The notes beneath the pieces are model-generated. The model had not been told where the DNA came from. It did no database searches and saw nothing but the letters and a program-made list of their open reading frames with translations. Position numbers and translations under genes: made by a program. Shown piece by piece: positions 15,382-22,255 of a stretch of 24,660 bases of DNA. The number at the start of each line of letters is the position of its first letter. Position 1 is the stretch's first letter. Source of the stretch: a virus; the IMG/VR virus record IMGVR_UViG_3300025645_000432, positions 1 to 24,660 of that record; one strand, given 5' to 3'.

Positions 15382-16631
15382 CGGTACATTCCTCTGTCAC
15401 CATCTAGCTTATAAGTATCCAGTAATGGTTGCTTACCAGCACGTAGTGTTTTAGTTTTAGGCATAGATATGCCACGGTTATTTGGGTTCATGGTATCATC
15501 ATCGAAACCAATCATGAGTATATTATCACATGCTCCTTGTTTACCTGTCTTACTACCTTTCAGCATATGTTGCGCTGGGTAGAGTAGTCCTTCACCTTCA
15601 CAACTAACTTGGCTAGTAGGGAATGTTGGACAAGCGTATTCTACACCTAGCTCACGGAACCATTTGTATAGTTCTTCGAGTCGGTGGTGTTCATCAAGGT
15701 TACGTCGTGTTGGGAATTTAATGTTGTCTAACATATCACACACAACGGCACCAATAGTTAAGCCTTCTTTACGAATGCTCTCTAGTATATCTAGGATATA
15801 TAGGTTGCTCTTACCATGAATGTCATACACACGTACACGGTCACGTCTACCCATTATCTTTAGGTAGGCTGCATCACGCTCGTCTTTAGGCATGTCTGAT
15901 AGTTCTTGTGATGTGGCATTTAATGCAGATTGCATCTGACGTTTCATGATACGTTGTCTACTTGATTCGTTATTGAACCAAACAATGATGTCAGTATCTT
16001 TCATACCTCTAACCATAGATACATTGTTACATGTTAGGAATGTAGTCTTACCTAATCCGGGACATGCAGCTATAATCGTCTGGTCTGCGGGCTGTATGCG
16101 TCTGTACCGTTCGTTCAGTTCAGGTAGACACCACTCCAAGCCTTCGTCGTCATTCTCCTCTACAGAGCTGTCGTCTAGGTCTGCGTATTCGAATTTATTT
16201 GCACGAGTCATTTGCTCACTAAGTTTCTTTAGTAAGTCAGTTACCTCTGGCACAATGTCAATCTCTTCGCCAGCTTGATACTCTTCAATCAAGTTCATAG
16301 TAGTAGTTGCGAAGCCTAGTTCTAACATCTGGTTTACTAGGTTGTTCTTAACTACTTCAGGAACATCTGATTCCATCTTAGTTAAGATTGTGTTGTAGAA
16401 CTCCGTGTCTGCTTCATTTAACTTCTTGTTGTAAGAGTTAAAGAACATAGAACGGAATGAGTGAAAGTTAATACTGGTTTCTGTTTCGTTATTCTCGAAA
16501 TACTTACCAATAGATTTTGCCATAAGTGCTGTACGTTTGTTAACAGCATCCAATGGGATGTAACGGAATACTTTGTCGTACTCCGTCTTGTTCTTGATTA
16601 CTCGTAGTAATGCTAAATCAATAGATGCCAT
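15378..16631 (-). CDS. DnaB-type replicative helicase
   Basis: ATG 16631 (AGGAG 9 nt upstream, overlapping the previous TAA) gives 417 aa. A helical N-terminal region of about 170 residues ends in an acidic linker (DLDDSSVEENDDEG). The RecA-like motor follows, with Walker A ACPGLGKTT at about 189-197, an arginine/asparagine-rich VWFNNESSRQRIMKR segment, Walker B AVVCDMLDNI, and a late SQVSCEGEG motif. It corresponds to the helicase half of T7 gp4, but the primase is a separate gene (16966-17790). It unwinds DNA at the fork. Confidence 0.92.
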   Translation of the reverse strand: MASIDLALLRVIKNKTEYDKVFRYIPLDAVNKRTALMAKSIGKYFENNETETSINFHSFRSMFFNSYNKKLNEADTEFYNTILTKMESDVPEVVKNNLVNQMLELGFATTTMNLIEEYQAGEEIDIVPEVTDLLKKLSEQMTRANKFEYADLDDSSVEENDDEGLEWCLPELNERYRRIQPADQTIIAACPGLGKTTFLTCNNVSMVRGMKDTDIIVWFNNESSRQRIMKRQMQSALNATSQELSDMPKDERDAAYLKIMGRRDRVRVYDIHGKSNLYILDILESIRKEGLTIGAVVCDMLDNIKFPTRRNLDEHHRLEELYKWFRELGVEYACPTFPTSQVSCEGEGLLYPAQHMLKGSKTGKQGACDNILMIGFDDDTMNPNNRGISMPKTKTLRAGKQPLLDTYKLDGDRGMYR

Positions 16632-16984
16632 TAGTGTACTGCTCCTGTACATGCAATACAATCACATGCTACTTCTGTTGCTATGAATTCTTCAATCTCC
16701 TCTTCAGTGTAGCCGAAGAGTCGTCCCATAGCACGATTATGGTCTGCTTTAGTTCTGATTATCAGTTTTGCAGACTCACTAGTTAGGAATTTGAAGGCGT
16801 TTAATGGTCCTTCAGTTAGTGCGAAGTATACTACACCGTTCTTAACGTGTGTGTATAGGCGCTGTGCATCTAAGACAGTACGACCGTCTGTACCGTCCAA
16901 TGGTACACTACCTAATGGCTTAGTACCCATGAGTACTCCGAAGACTTCTGTGCCTCTGTGAGGTGCTATTTTAGATGTTGACAT
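16631..16984 (-). CDS. Unknown protein between primase and helicase
   Basis: The protein has 117 aa; the ATG at 16984 has AAGGAA 6 nt upstream. It is soluble with mixed structure (TEVFGVLMGTKPLGSVPLDG, LTEGPLNAFKFLTSESAK) and ends in a cysteine-rich tail CDCIACTGAVH, with three cysteines in six residues. No family is recognised. Being wedged between primase and helicase and overlapping both, it may be a replisome accessory factor. The cysteine tail could bind zinc; neither idea is proven. Confidence 0.72.
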   Translation of the reverse strand: MSTSKIAPHRGTEVFGVLMGTKPLGSVPLDGTDGRTVLDAQRLYTHVKNGVVYFALTEGPLNAFKFLTSESAKLIIRTKADHNRAMGRLFGYTEEEIEEFIATEVACDCIACTGAVH

Positions 16985-17790
16985 AGTATTTCCTTTATTT
17001 GTTGTTTGGAATAGAATTTGGGGTCATGTTCTGTGACAATGTTATAAGTTTCTGTAAGAAGGCCGCAAGATTGTCTAATAGAAGCACTTCCTCTTTTACC
17101 AGCTTTATCACTGTCGAGCCAAGTAATAACCTTATCATACTTTGACAGATAGTTAACCTGTGATGTAGTAGCTTTCGTGCCGAGGAGGGATACTGCTGTG
17201 GAAAGTTCACCAACTCTAATTGCCGACATAATGTCTTCAACGACAACAACTGTTGATGTAATGTGCTCAGTTTCCCGTAGTTTGGATTGGAACACCACAC
17301 TATGCTTATCTCCTCTTGGCTGAAGATATTTAGGTGTTTGTCCTTTAAGTAACGCTCTACACTGATACCATGTAAGTGTACCTTCGGAATTGAATATAGG
17401 CATGACAACGCGTTTAAGGCGTTCTGAATAACCGATGCTGTATTCTCGTTTAAGCTTGTCTGTGATGCCGTTGGAGTAAAGCCACAATCTCCCTTCCAAC
17501 GGAATATCTGTTGTGAAATCAGTTGGCAATGCAGGTTGTTCTCCTGCTGCTCCATGTAATGACTCATTGTTAATCCTCTTTAGTTCTGCTATTTCAGCAA
17601 GTGTTTGTTTACCCTTCATTTCGAAAGGCTGGTGGCTACAAGCGAAGCAGGAACCAGAGTAAGCCTTGATGTTATGACTAACTATCATGGCCTTAGTATT
17701 TGTACCCTCTCCACAAGCAGGGCAGTCCACTCTAGCCTTATGACCGAGTGGTAGGTTTCTCGCTATCTCTAACCAGTTGGATGACTTCAC
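16966..17790 (-). CDS. Stand-alone DNA primase (zinc finger plus TOPRIM)
   Basis: A GTG at 17790 with GAGG 9 nt upstream gives 274 aa; an upstream TTG (17838) is in frame but lacks a ribosome site. An N-terminal zinc ribbon has Cys23, Cys26, Cys48 and Cys51 (CPAC..CFAC). The TOPRIM core shows VVVVEDIMSAIRVGE (catalytic Glu) and WLDSDKAGKRGS (Asp-x-Asp). This corresponds to the primase half of T7 gp4, here on its own. It makes RNA primers for the lagging strand. The start region overlaps the 50-aa gene by 53 nt, and the end overlaps the 117-aa gene by 19 nt. Confidence 0.92.
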   Translation of the reverse strand: MKSSNWLEIARNLPLGHKARVDCPACGEGTNTKAMIVSHNIKAYSGSCFACSHQPFEMKGKQTLAEIAELKRINNESLHGAAGEQPALPTDFTTDIPLEGRLWLYSNGITDKLKREYSIGYSERLKRVVMPIFNSEGTLTWYQCRALLKGQTPKYLQPRGDKHSVVFQSKLRETEHITSTVVVVEDIMSAIRVGELSTAVSLLGTKATTSQVNYLSKYDKVITWLDSDKAGKRGSASIRQSCGLLTETYNIVTEHDPKFYSKQQIKEILCQHLK

Positions 17791-17890
17791 GATTAAGTAC
17801 CTCGTCAATTGGTTGTGTTGTTGAATTGTGTAGTTCAAGGATGAAGTTGCCTACATCCTCTTCTGTAACTACGTCGTGTTGCTTAAACAT
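17738..17890 (-). CDS. 50-aa ORF overlapping the primase start
   Basis: ATG 17890 directly follows the TAG of the preceding gene (TAGATG) and reads MFKQHDVVTEEDVGNFILEL.. to a TAA at 17738. It covers the stretch between the 62-aa gene and the primase that is otherwise empty, and its last 53 nt run in another frame inside the primase gene. The sequence is acidic and helical. The ribosome site is weak, so translation would depend on coupling. The GAGG that serves the primase lies within this ORF. The function is unknown. Confidence 0.6.
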   Translation of the reverse strand: MFKQHDVVTEEDVGNFILELHNSTTQPIDEVLNREVIQLVRDSEKPTTRS

Positions 17891-18079
17891 CTAGTCTGCA
17901 TATTCCTGTGTTATATCATCCAAGTCTGCTTTAAAGCTACGGAGTCTAGCAAACTCTACTGCTACTTCCCGCATTGTATGGATGTCTTCATAAGTTAAAG
18001 TGACTTCTTCTGCACTGAATCGGTCACAACGTTCTACGATAGAGAACCAAGTTCTCTCCCACCAAGGTAGGCTAGGCAT
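17891..18079 (-). CDS. 62-aa unknown protein
   Basis: ATG 18079 has GAGG 3 nt upstream; an in-frame TTG at 18088 is an alternative. The product starts MPSLPWWERTWFSIVERCDRF, aromatic-rich, then becomes acidic and helical (EDIHTMREVAVEFARLRSF). There is no transmembrane segment. It overlaps the end of the 40-aa gene by 8 nt and ends next to the 50-aa ORF. The family is not recognised. Confidence 0.65.
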   Translation of the reverse strand: MPSLPWWERTWFSIVERCDRFSAEEVTLTYEDIHTMREVAVEFARLRSFKADLDDITQEYAD

Positions 18080-18194
18080 TGGCCTCAACTAAACGCACTT
18101 TCTCATGACGCTTGTATTGTTGGTGCTCAAAGATTGCATCAATCTTCTTAGCTGATTGAAAGATTACTTTCTTGTTCTGAATTAATTTAAACAT
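18072..18194 (-). CDS. 40-aa basic protein
   Basis: A short ORF with a strong ribosome site (AGGAG, 6 nt before ATG 18194) reads MFKLIQNKKVIFQSAKKIDA.. to a TAG at 18072. It is lysine-rich and probably helical. The tight 1-nt gap to the 58-aa gene and 8-nt overlap with the next gene support coding. Its size and charge suit a nucleic-acid or host-protein binder, but nothing specific is recognised. Confidence 0.6.
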   Translation of the reverse strand: MFKLIQNKKVIFQSAKKIDAIFEHQQYKRHEKVRLVEANA

Positions 18195-18195
18195 G

Positions 18196-18372
18196 TTATG
18201 CTCCTGTACGAATGATTGTTAAAGGTTTGTTGTTAGCGCGTGTACGCCACGTGTCTGCGATACTACTTGATACACCATCTGATGTACGGTGCTTTGAATC
18301 TGTGAATGCTGCGTGATGTACAGGAGCTTTCTCGCTAACCTGTGCTGTGATTCTACGTTCGATGGTTTTCAT
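18196..18372 (-). CDS. 58-aa unknown protein
   Basis: ATG 18372 follows AAGGAAG by 8 nt. The product MKTIERRITAQVSEKAPVHH.. is basic, with a Ser/Thr-rich middle (SDGVSSSIADTW) and a TRANNKPLTIIRTGA end. It has no membrane segment. It sits in the small-gene cluster after the early terminator, where T7-like phages place poorly conserved genes that modify the host. The function is not recognised. Confidence 0.6.
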   Translation of the reverse strand: MKTIERRITAQVSEKAPVHHAAFTDSKHRTSDGVSSSIADTWRTRANNKPLTIIRTGA

Positions 18373-18373
18373 A

Positions 18374-18457
18374 TTATTTCTTCCTTTCAGTCTTTACAAA
18401 TTCTTGAATAACGAATGCCATCCAAGCTACTATTAAAAATAAGAATGCTGTTAGCAC
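18374..18457 (-). CDS. 27-aa single-TM micropeptide, GTG start
   Basis: A GTG at 18457 overlaps the TAG of the 73-aa gene by one base (TAGTG) and has GAGG 9 nt upstream. The product (M)LTAFLFLIVAWMAFVIQEF.. is one hydrophobic helix followed by a basic tail KTERKK, a topology expected to leave the C-terminus in the cytoplasm. It exactly fills the gap between neighbours, which supports coding. A role at the host membrane is plausible but unproven. Confidence 0.55.
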   Translation of the reverse strand: MLTAFLFLIVAWMAFVIQEFVKTERKK

Positions 18458-18678
18458 TACGATTTGCCTCTTGTGTAATTGTATGGCCATACGCCACAGT
18501 ATATGTAATGCCAGAAGTCACACCCTTGTGGTGTGTCGCCCCAATCGAATGCGGTTATTACAGTTTTCGCATCATCATCCTGAATTACTTCATTAGCAGC
18601 ATTTACAATGTTTAACTCATGTACTGCTAACTTCTTGCCAATAACCTTGGCTACTTGTTTGATTAATTGTTTGTTCAT
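18457..18678 (-). CDS. 73-aa unknown protein
   Basis: ATG 18678 overlaps the previous TGA (ATGA). The first half is basic and helical (QLIKQVAKVIGKKLAVHE), the second aromatic and acidic (DDDAKTVITAFDWGDTPQG, then FWHYIYCGVWPYNY). The ribosome site is weak, so coupling to the upstream gene is likely. No family is recognised. Confidence 0.62.
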   Translation of the reverse strand: MNKQLIKQVAKVIGKKLAVHELNIVNAANEVIQDDDAKTVITAFDWGDTPQGCDFWHYIYCGVWPYNYTRGKS

Positions 18679-18968
18679 AATATTAATTGCCCTTTTGCGT
18701 ACATATCTGCTATATACTGATAATCATTAAGTACGTAGTCGTTTAAGTGACTACCTCGTGCGCTGTCCATTGTGTCTGTGATGGCCATCTTTGCCTCTAG
18801 ACTACTGATGATACCACCAGCCGCATATATACTGTACTTGAAGTACTCAACGATGTCCTGTTCGTTAGTATAAGACATGTCTTCGTGTTCGTCACATGCT
18901 CCACATATGTACATACTCTCGTCATACATATACTTTAGAACCGCTAGTTCTTTAGGAGTATATTTCAT
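18675..18968 (-). CDS. 97-aa acidic unknown protein
   Basis: ATG 18968 has GAGG 7 nt upstream; an upstream in-frame start at 19001 is not supported. The acidic product reads MKYTPKELAVLKYMYDESMY.. with an ICGACDEHED motif (Cys-x-x-Cys, then His) near residue 22. It has no transmembrane helix. The CxxC-H group might bind metal. It overlaps both neighbours by 4 nt. Small acidic early/middle proteins in T7-like phages often bind host enzymes; that role here is only inferred. Confidence 0.65.
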   Translation of the reverse strand: MKYTPKELAVLKYMYDESMYICGACDEHEDMSYTNEQDIVEYFKYSIYAAGGIISSLEAKMAITDTMDSARGSHLNDYVLNDYQYIADMYAKGQLIL

Positions 18969-19303
18969 TTGAATTCCTCTGTTAATTGCCCCTCTACCCA
19001 TTCTAGGCAGAACTTTGCCATTTCTAATCGTTGCTTACCGTGAGTGGTGCGACGGTCGTGTTTACGGTTGTTGAGTGTATATCCTGTATAGTCTCCCTCA
19101 ATTGGGAATACACAGTTGCGTTTACCTGCCCAAGCTCGTTTTACTTCACTTGGAAAGTCTTGGCCTAATATGTCTGCACATATGCCAATGCCGTTATTCT
19201 CTTTATAATGACCTCTGATGTAACGTACTAACATGTTGTATGTATTCACCATATCATACTCGGTCATCTCGTGTGGTATGTCTTTTAAATCTAATATTGC
19301 CAT
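18965..19303 (-). CDS. 112-aa unknown protein, first gene after the early terminator
   Basis: ATG 19303 has GAGG 8 nt upstream. The soluble product has MAILDLKDIPHEMTEYDMVN at the start, then VRYIRGHYKENNGIGICADI, and KHDRRTTHGKQRLEMAKFCLEW near the end. It is the first gene downstream of the strong terminator at 19327-19349, only 23 nt away, so it would be expressed by read-through or from a promoter inside the end of the RNAP2 region. The function is not recognised. Confidence 0.7.
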   Translation of the reverse strand: MAILDLKDIPHEMTEYDMVNTYNMLVRYIRGHYKENNGIGICADILGQDFPSEVKRAWAGKRNCVFPIEGDYTGYTLNNRKHDRRTTHGKQRLEMAKFCLEWVEGQLTEEFK

Positions 19304-19326
19304 TGGTGTGTCCTCGCTTGAACATG

Positions 19327-19349
19327 AAAAAAGGGGCCGAAGCCCCTTT
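19327..19349 (-). terminator. Strong rho-independent early terminator after RNAP2
   Basis: On the minus strand GGGGC, a UUCG-type tetraloop and GCCCC are followed by six T, with an A-rich segment (AAA) completing the stem. This is the classic bacterial terminator form, so host RNA polymerase should stop here. In T7 the equivalent early terminator TE also lies downstream of the RNA polymerase gene. The opposite strand has only a short T-run, so it is directed to the minus strand. Confidence 0.88.
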
Positions 19350-19351
19350 GA

Positions 19352-19399
19352 TTATTTAAGAAATACTACCAAACCGTTTACTACGATATATGTTCTCAT
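19352..19399 (-). CDS. Possible 15-aa micropeptide before the terminator
   Basis: ATG 19399 has a modest ribosome site (AGGATAG) and reads MRTYIVVNGLVVFLK to a TAA that abuts the terminator stem. It is the only reading frame between RNAP2 and the terminator. It could be a tiny hydrophobic peptide, or translation here could influence the terminator, but a chance ORF is equally possible. Confidence 0.3.
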   Translation of the reverse strand: MRTYIVVNGLVVFLK

Positions 19400-19409
19400 G
19401 ATGTCTATC

Positions 19410-21443
19410 CTATGAAAAGATGTAAGTTGAATTAAGTGCTTCGCTTGCGTTATATCCACCAGCTCTGCGTTTAGCTACAAACTTAACAGGTTTAACTGCT
19501 AACTTGTCGCATACTTCAGTCATGATATCGAACTCATGAACTGCTACAAATTGTTCTCTGATTGCGCTGGCTGTGGTGAAGAAGTTACCAGCGTGTGAAC
19601 CGATTGAATCATGAACTGTTACTAGGTCATGGTTCAGTGAATTTACTACCATACGTAAATGCGTTGCATCTACACTGTGAATTAGATTTGGAGCCATAGC
19701 GCCACGTGTCTTGATTTCATCAAGCTTACCAACTGCACCAACTTTAACTGCATTAAAGCCACCTGCACGTACTCTGAAGTCCTCTATGTTAGTGTATTCG
19801 ATGTCACATACGAAACCATCCGCTGTAACCCATTGTGCTGAAGTTAATCCAGCTTCCATTGCCATTTCCATTCTGCGTGTTATTGCTGAAGTGAATGATT
19901 TAACTGCTGAAGCGTTTTGGTTTAATGCTTCCATGTACGCTTTACCGATTAATGAACCATGAAGTACATCTTCGCCTTTCTTAGCTAGGAATGCTTCAGT
20001 GTTAGCGATAACTGTATCTTCGCCAGCTCCATAACCTACAATCATTACAGGGTTTTTAGCCATGTTACGACCATATTTAGTTATTAGCTTCTGTACTTCA
20101 CCATCAGTGATAGTTGCTGCACAGTCTGCAATGATACCGTATATGTCACTTGGTACATCATCTTTAGTAGATGCTACGCAATTAACTGATACTGCTGTCT
20201 CACGGCTGCCCGTTATAGCTGCCATGTGTTGTAATCCGTTACATGTTCCGTCTTGATGACATACCAATGTTGATGTAACTGTAGCTGGGTCTGTATCTAA
20301 CGCTAGGATGCGATTGATTTCTAATATTGCTACAGTTGCTTGGAATGTATCTGCTTTTGGAAATGCTTGCATTACATCTTCAAAGTCTGTGATTGCTGCG
20401 AATGCACCACTGTCTATGTTCGACTGTACCCAACTGATACGGTCATTGATTGATATTTTGTCCATACCACATGCATTAGCTGTATGGATTGCTATGGCAT
20501 CGAAGCCTGTCTCGCCTAGTGCTACTGCATCAGCGAACTGAAATGCTGCTTTACAGAAGTCAGTGCCTTGTGGTGTAACTAAACCACCACGGTAGTACAT
20601 ACGTCCACGCTTATCCATTGTAATTGGGAAATGAACTGTACCAGTACATTTACTTACTGCACGATATACACGTGCGTCTTCATCAGTCACACCATACTCG
20701 GCTAGGTTATCTAGAAGTATGTCTGCTGCGTCCATCATAGCTGGTGATACTACAAACGATACTGCCTGTAGTTTGTTTACTGCTGCTAGCACTGCTGGTG
20801 CTATTGTCTTCTGCTTACTACCGTTAATGAGTTGAATCATTGCTGACTCATGTATTCCATTGTTGTTATCAGTCCAAGCGTTAGGTTGATTTGTTAAAGG
20901 TTTACATTTCATTGGTACGGCTGCTCTAAGCTCTTCGACCATATCACTTACTTCAAGTGCTGTTGCTTCAGTCAGTATATATACTTTACGTATCTTACCT
21001 TCTGATACTTCACGTGCTACCATCTTGGATGCTATGACACCTTGCCTAATCATTTCAGTTACGAAACGAGTTGTAATTGGTTTAAGAGACTCAGTAGACC
21101 ATACTGCTTTCATCTCTGTTTTAGCCCATGCTGCGAATAGTGCAGTAAGACCAAGGATTGTTACTGTACCTGTTTCTAAGGTACTTTGTAATGCTATTAA
21201 CCACATGATATCATTTAAGTCTTTATCAACTGTGATAAGTTCTCCACGTCCACCTGTGAATGATACTGATACGTCCTTCTCCAATACTAAACGAGGAACC
21301 AAACCAATCATTTGATTGACAAGTTTCTGTGCTGCTTGCATATCACCAATTGAATCACGAGCTATTTCAAGCTGAGTGTTGATTTCAGTAGTTAATGAAG
21401 TGTTAGTGTTAAGTGCAGTTCTTACAGAGTTTAATACGTTCAT
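19410..21443 (-). CDS. Second T7-type single-subunit RNA polymerase, early position (RNAP2)
   Basis: ATG 21443 (AAGG 11 nt upstream) gives 677 aa; longer in-frame forms begin inside a hairpin leader. The protein has the full catalytic set: ITMDKRGRMYYRGG with TPQGTDFCKAAFQF (near 275-305); motif A CHQDGTCNGLQHMAAI (Asp398); motif B GRNMAKNPVMIVGYG (Arg459, Lys463, Tyr471); AMAPNLIHSVDATHL; and motif C TVHDSIGSHAG with Asp612. It ends STYIFS. At 677 aa it is much shorter than T7 RNAP (883), the loss being in the N-terminal promoter-opening domain. It diverges clearly from RNAP1 and sits where T7 gene 1 sits, after three small early genes and before a strong terminator. It is likely made early by host polymerase. 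Confidence 0.95.
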   Translation of the reverse strand: MNVLNSVRTALNTNTSLTTEINTQLEIARDSIGDMQAAQKLVNQMIGLVPRLVLEKDVSVSFTGGRGELITVDKDLNDIMWLIALQSTLETGTVTILGLTALFAAWAKTEMKAVWSTESLKPITTRFVTEMIRQGVIASKMVAREVSEGKIRKVYILTEATALEVSDMVEELRAAVPMKCKPLTNQPNAWTDNNNGIHESAMIQLINGSKQKTIAPAVLAAVNKLQAVSFVVSPAMMDAADILLDNLAEYGVTDEDARVYRAVSKCTGTVHFPITMDKRGRMYYRGGLVTPQGTDFCKAAFQFADAVALGETGFDAIAIHTANACGMDKISINDRISWVQSNIDSGAFAAITDFEDVMQAFPKADTFQATVAILEINRILALDTDPATVTSTLVCHQDGTCNGLQHMAAITGSRETAVSVNCVASTKDDVPSDIYGIIADCAATITDGEVQKLITKYGRNMAKNPVMIVGYGAGEDTVIANTEAFLAKKGEDVLHGSLIGKAYMEALNQNASAVKSFTSAITRRMEMAMEAGLTSAQWVTADGFVCDIEYTNIEDFRVRAGGFNAVKVGAVGKLDEIKTRGAMAPNLIHSVDATHLRMVVNSLNHDLVTVHDSIGSHAGNFFTTASAIREQFVAVHEFDIMTEVCDKLAVKPVKFVAKRRAGGYNASEALNSTYIFS

Positions 21444-21467
21444 GAGATATATTACCTTAAAGTGTTT

Positions 21468-21479
21468 GGGCTTTTGCCC
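21468..21479 (-). promoter_or_regulatory. Hairpin just upstream of the RNAP2 ribosome site
   Basis: A perfect GGGC-TTTT-GCCC inverted repeat (plus strand) lies 25 nt upstream of the RNAP2 ATG and ends about 10 nt before its AAGG ribosome site. In the mRNA it is GGGC-AAAA-GCCC. It might stabilise the messenger or tune translation; the short stem makes the effect uncertain. Confidence 0.4.
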
Positions 21480-21508
21480 TTTAATCATTAAAATCATTAA
21501 GCGAGAGC

Positions 21509-21531
21509 GCAACGAAGTGTATCGACGTTGC
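21509..21531 (-). other. Second hairpin in the RNAP2 leader
   Basis: Inverted repeat GCAACG (21509-21514) and CGTTGC (21526-21531) with an 11-nt loop, in the 123-nt untranslated stretch between the 90-aa gene and RNAP2. It shares the 9-mer AACGAAGTG with the control-region repeat at 22258. An RNase III-like processing site, as between T7 early genes, is one possibility. Confidence 0.4.
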
Positions 21532-21566
21532 TTAAGAACTCTCTATTCTAACAGGATGTGTATTAC

Positions 21567-21839
21567 TTACTTGTCTTCCCCATTCATAATGGATTGATAT
21601 GACTCGATAGTACCAACTGCCGAGTTGTTATAGTGACGCTTGATGAAGTTGATTACTCTATGTGTTCTACTGAATCTCATGACTAGTTGCTCCAAAGGTA
21701 TGTTAGTTAATGTTACATGTTGTCCACAATAGCTCAATAAGCAAGCCACGTCCCCATCTACTCTAATGACCAAGTACTCTCTACTCTTACGTATTAAGTT
21801 CTTGAAGCATACTGTGTCACCAACCTCTATGTTACTCAT
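21567..21839 (-). CDS. 90-aa early protein, unknown
   Basis: ATG 21839 has GGGAG 7 nt upstream, giving 90 aa; the in-frame TTG at 21854 is not supported. The first half, MSNIEVGDTVCFKNLIRKSR.., then YLVIRVDGDVACLLSYCGQ, reads like a small SH3-type beta barrel. The second half is basic and helical (VMRFSRTHRVINFIKRHYNNS). As an early gene next to RNAP2 it may act on the host, but no family is recognised. Confidence 0.68.
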   Translation of the reverse strand: MSNIEVGDTVCFKNLIRKSREYLVIRVDGDVACLLSYCGQHVTLTNIPLEQLVMRFSRTHRVINFIKRHYNNSAVGTIESYQSIMNGEDK

Positions 21840-21840
21840 G

Positions 21841-21939
21841 TTATATACTCCCAATGTAAAGTGATAAGCTTGTGAATAAGGCTATGATAACGATTGTAAC
21901 TATTGCTGCTAAGTCTGCGTTGTTATGCCAATTCTTCAT
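21841..21939 (-). CDS. 32-aa single-TM early micropeptide
   Basis: ATG 21939 overlaps the TGA of the 71-aa gene (ATGA), with AGGGG 8 nt upstream. The product begins MKNWHNNADL and continues AAIVTIVIIALFTSLSLYIG SI, one clear transmembrane helix. It fills the space between two genes exactly and its TAA is one base from the next ATG. Short membrane peptides in phage early regions can alter the host envelope or exclude other phages; the role here is unknown. Confidence 0.62.
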   Translation of the reverse strand: MKNWHNNADLAAIVTIVIIALFTSLSLYIGSI

Positions 21940-22151
21940 ACTGTGTACCCCTGTGCTAAGTAGCTCTTATACAGTTCACGACCAGACTGTATTGTGTAGT
22001 TCATCTTAGGTGTATCTGTCCATGGCCCACCTAGTGTATCCTCATTGTCCCATGTCTGACTACTCACTACGCATTGGTTGTGTGTTACAGTGAATGCTAC
22101 AGTGTGTGTGTTACCTAGTGATGTGTTGGTTAGATAGTGTGTGATGTTCAT
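21936..22151 (-). CDS. 71-aa first early protein, unknown
   Basis: ATG 22151 has AAGGT 8 nt upstream and is the first gene after the 379-nt control region. The product MNITHYLTNTSLGNTHTVAF.. is beta-like and Thr/Asn-rich, with DNEDTLGGPWTDTPKMNY in the middle and a C-terminal helix (SGRELYKSYLAQG). There is no signal or membrane segment. The first gene of a T7-like early operon often encodes an anti-host factor (T7 gene 0.3 blocks restriction), but no similarity is visible. Confidence 0.68.
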   Translation of the reverse strand: MNITHYLTNTSLGNTHTVAFTVTHNQCVVSSQTWDNEDTLGGPWTDTPKMNYTIQSGRELYKSYLAQGYTV

Positions 22152-22229
22152 GATGGTGATACCTTATGTAATGAGTGATACGAAAAGAGACATATCAGCT
22201 CGTAAGCCCACCCATCCCGATTGATGAAC

Positions 22230-22233
22230 GATC
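22230..22233. other. Only GATC site found in the window
   Basis: By reading through the whole window this is the single GATC found; it lies in the control region 79 nt upstream of the first early start codon. See the finding on GATC avoidance. Confidence 0.75.
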
Positions 22234-22255
22234 CTTACACAAACCAGACTAAACA

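Noticed and set aside
16995-17567. 190-aa minus-strand frame inside the primase gene
   Set aside because: It is a shifted frame of the TOPRIM primase; Leu/Ser/His-rich composition is typical of a shadow frame.
21444-21512. Longer RNAP2 start upstream of 21443
   Set aside because: The extension would be translated through the hairpin leader, is low in complexity and has no ribosome site.
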